Source of the DNA: Paramacrobiotus metropolitanus
Lineage: Eukaryota > Tardigrada > Eutardigrada > Parachela > Macrobiotidae
Reading direction: 5' to 3'
DNA length: 64,000 nt
Assembly: GCF_019649055.1 (NCBI RefSeq)
Contig: NW_026570225.1
Span: 1,240,001-1,304,000 of the forward strand
Each line of letters begins with the position of its first letter. Position 1 is the stretch's first letter. The notes beneath the pieces are model-generated. The model was not told where the DNA came from and did no database searches. It saw nothing but the letters and a program-made list of their open reading frames with translations. Shown in pieces: positions 63,101-64,000 of the stretch. The translations under genes were made by a program, and so were the position numbers.

Positions 63101-64000
63101 ACGAAATCCAAATCTTTCTGTGTACCGGCTGGAAAAAGGTATGTACCAACTAGCAAGTTGAAGGCATTCAGTATCGCAACCGACGCTATGGAAAAACAGT
63201 ACGAACACACATCGGAAATTTGTTTTCGTACTGTTTGTATGGAAGCGTGTGTCCGTAAAGTTCGTACATAACGCTACGTTGCGAACATTGTACACCGAAC
63301 ACGGTATCCGAAAATGGCTGGTAGTAGTGGAGTAATTTGAAAAGACCAGGATTTAATTTTATAACCTCCATGCAACATATATGTACATGAAGCGCAGCGC
63401 GTCGATTTGGACGCGGCTGCATTCGGTTTTCCCAGATATCCTTATTAATTCATAACACTACAGCTGCAAAAAAAATTAAATGGTGGTATGCGGAGTCAAA
63501 AGTGGTGTGCAAAAGGTGGTATTAGGAGCCAAAGGTGGTATGAAAGGTGGTACTAGGAGCCAAAGGTGGTAAAAGGTGGTATGCGGAGCCTTCACCTAAA
63601 TTTAATTAGAAACTTGCGTTATATTAGCAGGTGCTATGGTATTTCGTTTCCTTAACTCTCGGGATTATGTGTAAAGCAGAGGCGTTCTGTTTTGAAATAA
63701 AAATGGCGGGTGACGCAAATTGAGGAACCATACTCGTTTGTTGATAATAATTCATGATTGGGTGCTGAGTCGCTGACCGCTCTGCTAACATCACGTCAAC
63801 GGTTATTTACGGACATGTCGAACCAGAAACGTATATTTATGCTGTTTGACGGACTTTTCAGATGACTGCCCTGCAAAAGGCCGTCAATCCAGAGGAAGTA
63901 CCGGCCAAAGAAAAGCACATTCGCACATTGATTATCGGCACTTTTCAAGAAAAGGGTGCGCATACGTTCTGGACCTTCATTAATTCGCGTATCCCCGTGC
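60132..64000 (+). CDS. HIP1: Huntingtin-interacting protein 1 family, first two exons
   Basis: Endocytic adaptor that links clathrin and phosphoinositides to actin. Exon 1 is 60132-60227 (32 codons: MSSLSNLPRAITQKIIRP, then AEREEYERIQ). Exon 2 starts at 63862 after TTTTCAG and runs past the window end, in phase 0. The sequence across the join, ALQKAVNPEEVPAKEKHIRT followed by IIGTFQEKGAHTFWTF, is the opening of the ANTH domain (PIP2-binding) of HIP1/HIP1R proteins. The 3,634-nt intron is the longest in the window and holds an inverted-repeat element. Whether it is HIP1 or HIP1R is not meaningful for an invertebrate single copy; the rest (coiled coil, I/LWEQ domain) lies outside. Confidence 0.85.
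62720..62838. repeat. Short direct repeat in HIP1 intron
   Basis: Two copies of TTTCGTGTTTSTATGAAAAC plus AACAATGCAAATTTT (62726-62760 and 62799-62833), separated by AACAATGCA/ACAATGCAA micro-repeats. Confidence 0.8.
62931..63591. mobile_element. Inverted-repeat element with repeat-built TIRs
   Basis: A 661-bp element with near-perfect 123-bp terminal inverted repeats (62931-63053 and 63469-63591). Each TIR is made of four to five copies of a short unit of the pattern GGCTCC-TA(A/G)-TACCACCTTT, ending in CATTTAATTTTTT. The interior holds an aaacagtacgaa/ttcgtactgttt hairpin around 63,200. No transposase frame is visible and no clear target duplication was found. Confidence 0.85.

Overview
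This is a eukaryotic nuclear window of about 62% A+T. It carries intron-rich genes whose protein families point to an animal: HIP1 and MED15-type KIX proteins, PAXX, TMEM63, SLC22, DCTPP1, and all the housekeeping genes in animal form. Most introns are 55-130 nt, one is only 35 nt, acceptors are typically TTTCAG, and a noticeable share of donors start GTAC. A compact-genome invertebrate fits (a tardigrade is one guess), but nothing here names the species.

Layout. Bases 1 to about 5,000 hold part of a Polinton/Maverick element read on the minus strand: packaging ATPase, two small conserved parts, integrase with chromodomain, minor capsid, a basic core-like protein and major capsid running off the left edge. 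Next come a palindrome-rich 1.4 kb stretch with a possible mir-34-like hairpin (6.65 kb) and the last two exons only of a DGAT2/MOGAT acyltransferase (6.79-7.71 kb). A dense gene cluster follows: NUP58 (-), DCTPP1 (+), CCT8 (+), a 19-exon TMEM63 mechanosensitive channel (+) and PAXX, a DNA end-joining factor (+). After about 4.8 kb of sparse A+T-rich DNA there is a small MED15-like KIX-domain protein (+), then 8.4 kb of repeat-rich DNA without a recognisable gene (30.2-38.6 kb). The right third has an SLC22 transporter (+), a secreted or membrane-anchored cyclase/kynurenine-formamidase-type enzyme (-), cytosolic leucyl-tRNA synthetase (+, 17 exons), NOC4-like ribosome biogenesis factor (-) and the first two exons of HIP1/HIP1R (+, running off the right edge).

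The genes are unrelated housekeeping and membrane genes on both strands; no operon-like arrangement is evident. Exon joins given here were chosen so that reading phase is continuous and the peptide aligns with the remembered family; for NUP58, DCTPP1, CCT8, TMEM63, PAXX, SLC22, the cyclase and LARS1 the summed exon lengths are exact multiples of three.

Notable points: a Polinton beside a 5'-incomplete acyltransferase gene; PAXX with its C-terminal Ku-binding motif; CCT8 with two conserved nucleotide-site glycines changed to alanine; LARS1 without the C-terminal extension of vertebrate enzymes; a cyclase with both a signal sequence and a hydrophobic C-terminus; two non-autonomous inverted-repeat elements (58.47-59.14 and 62.93-63.59 kb), the second with TIRs built from short repeats; and several tandem repeats and hairpins.
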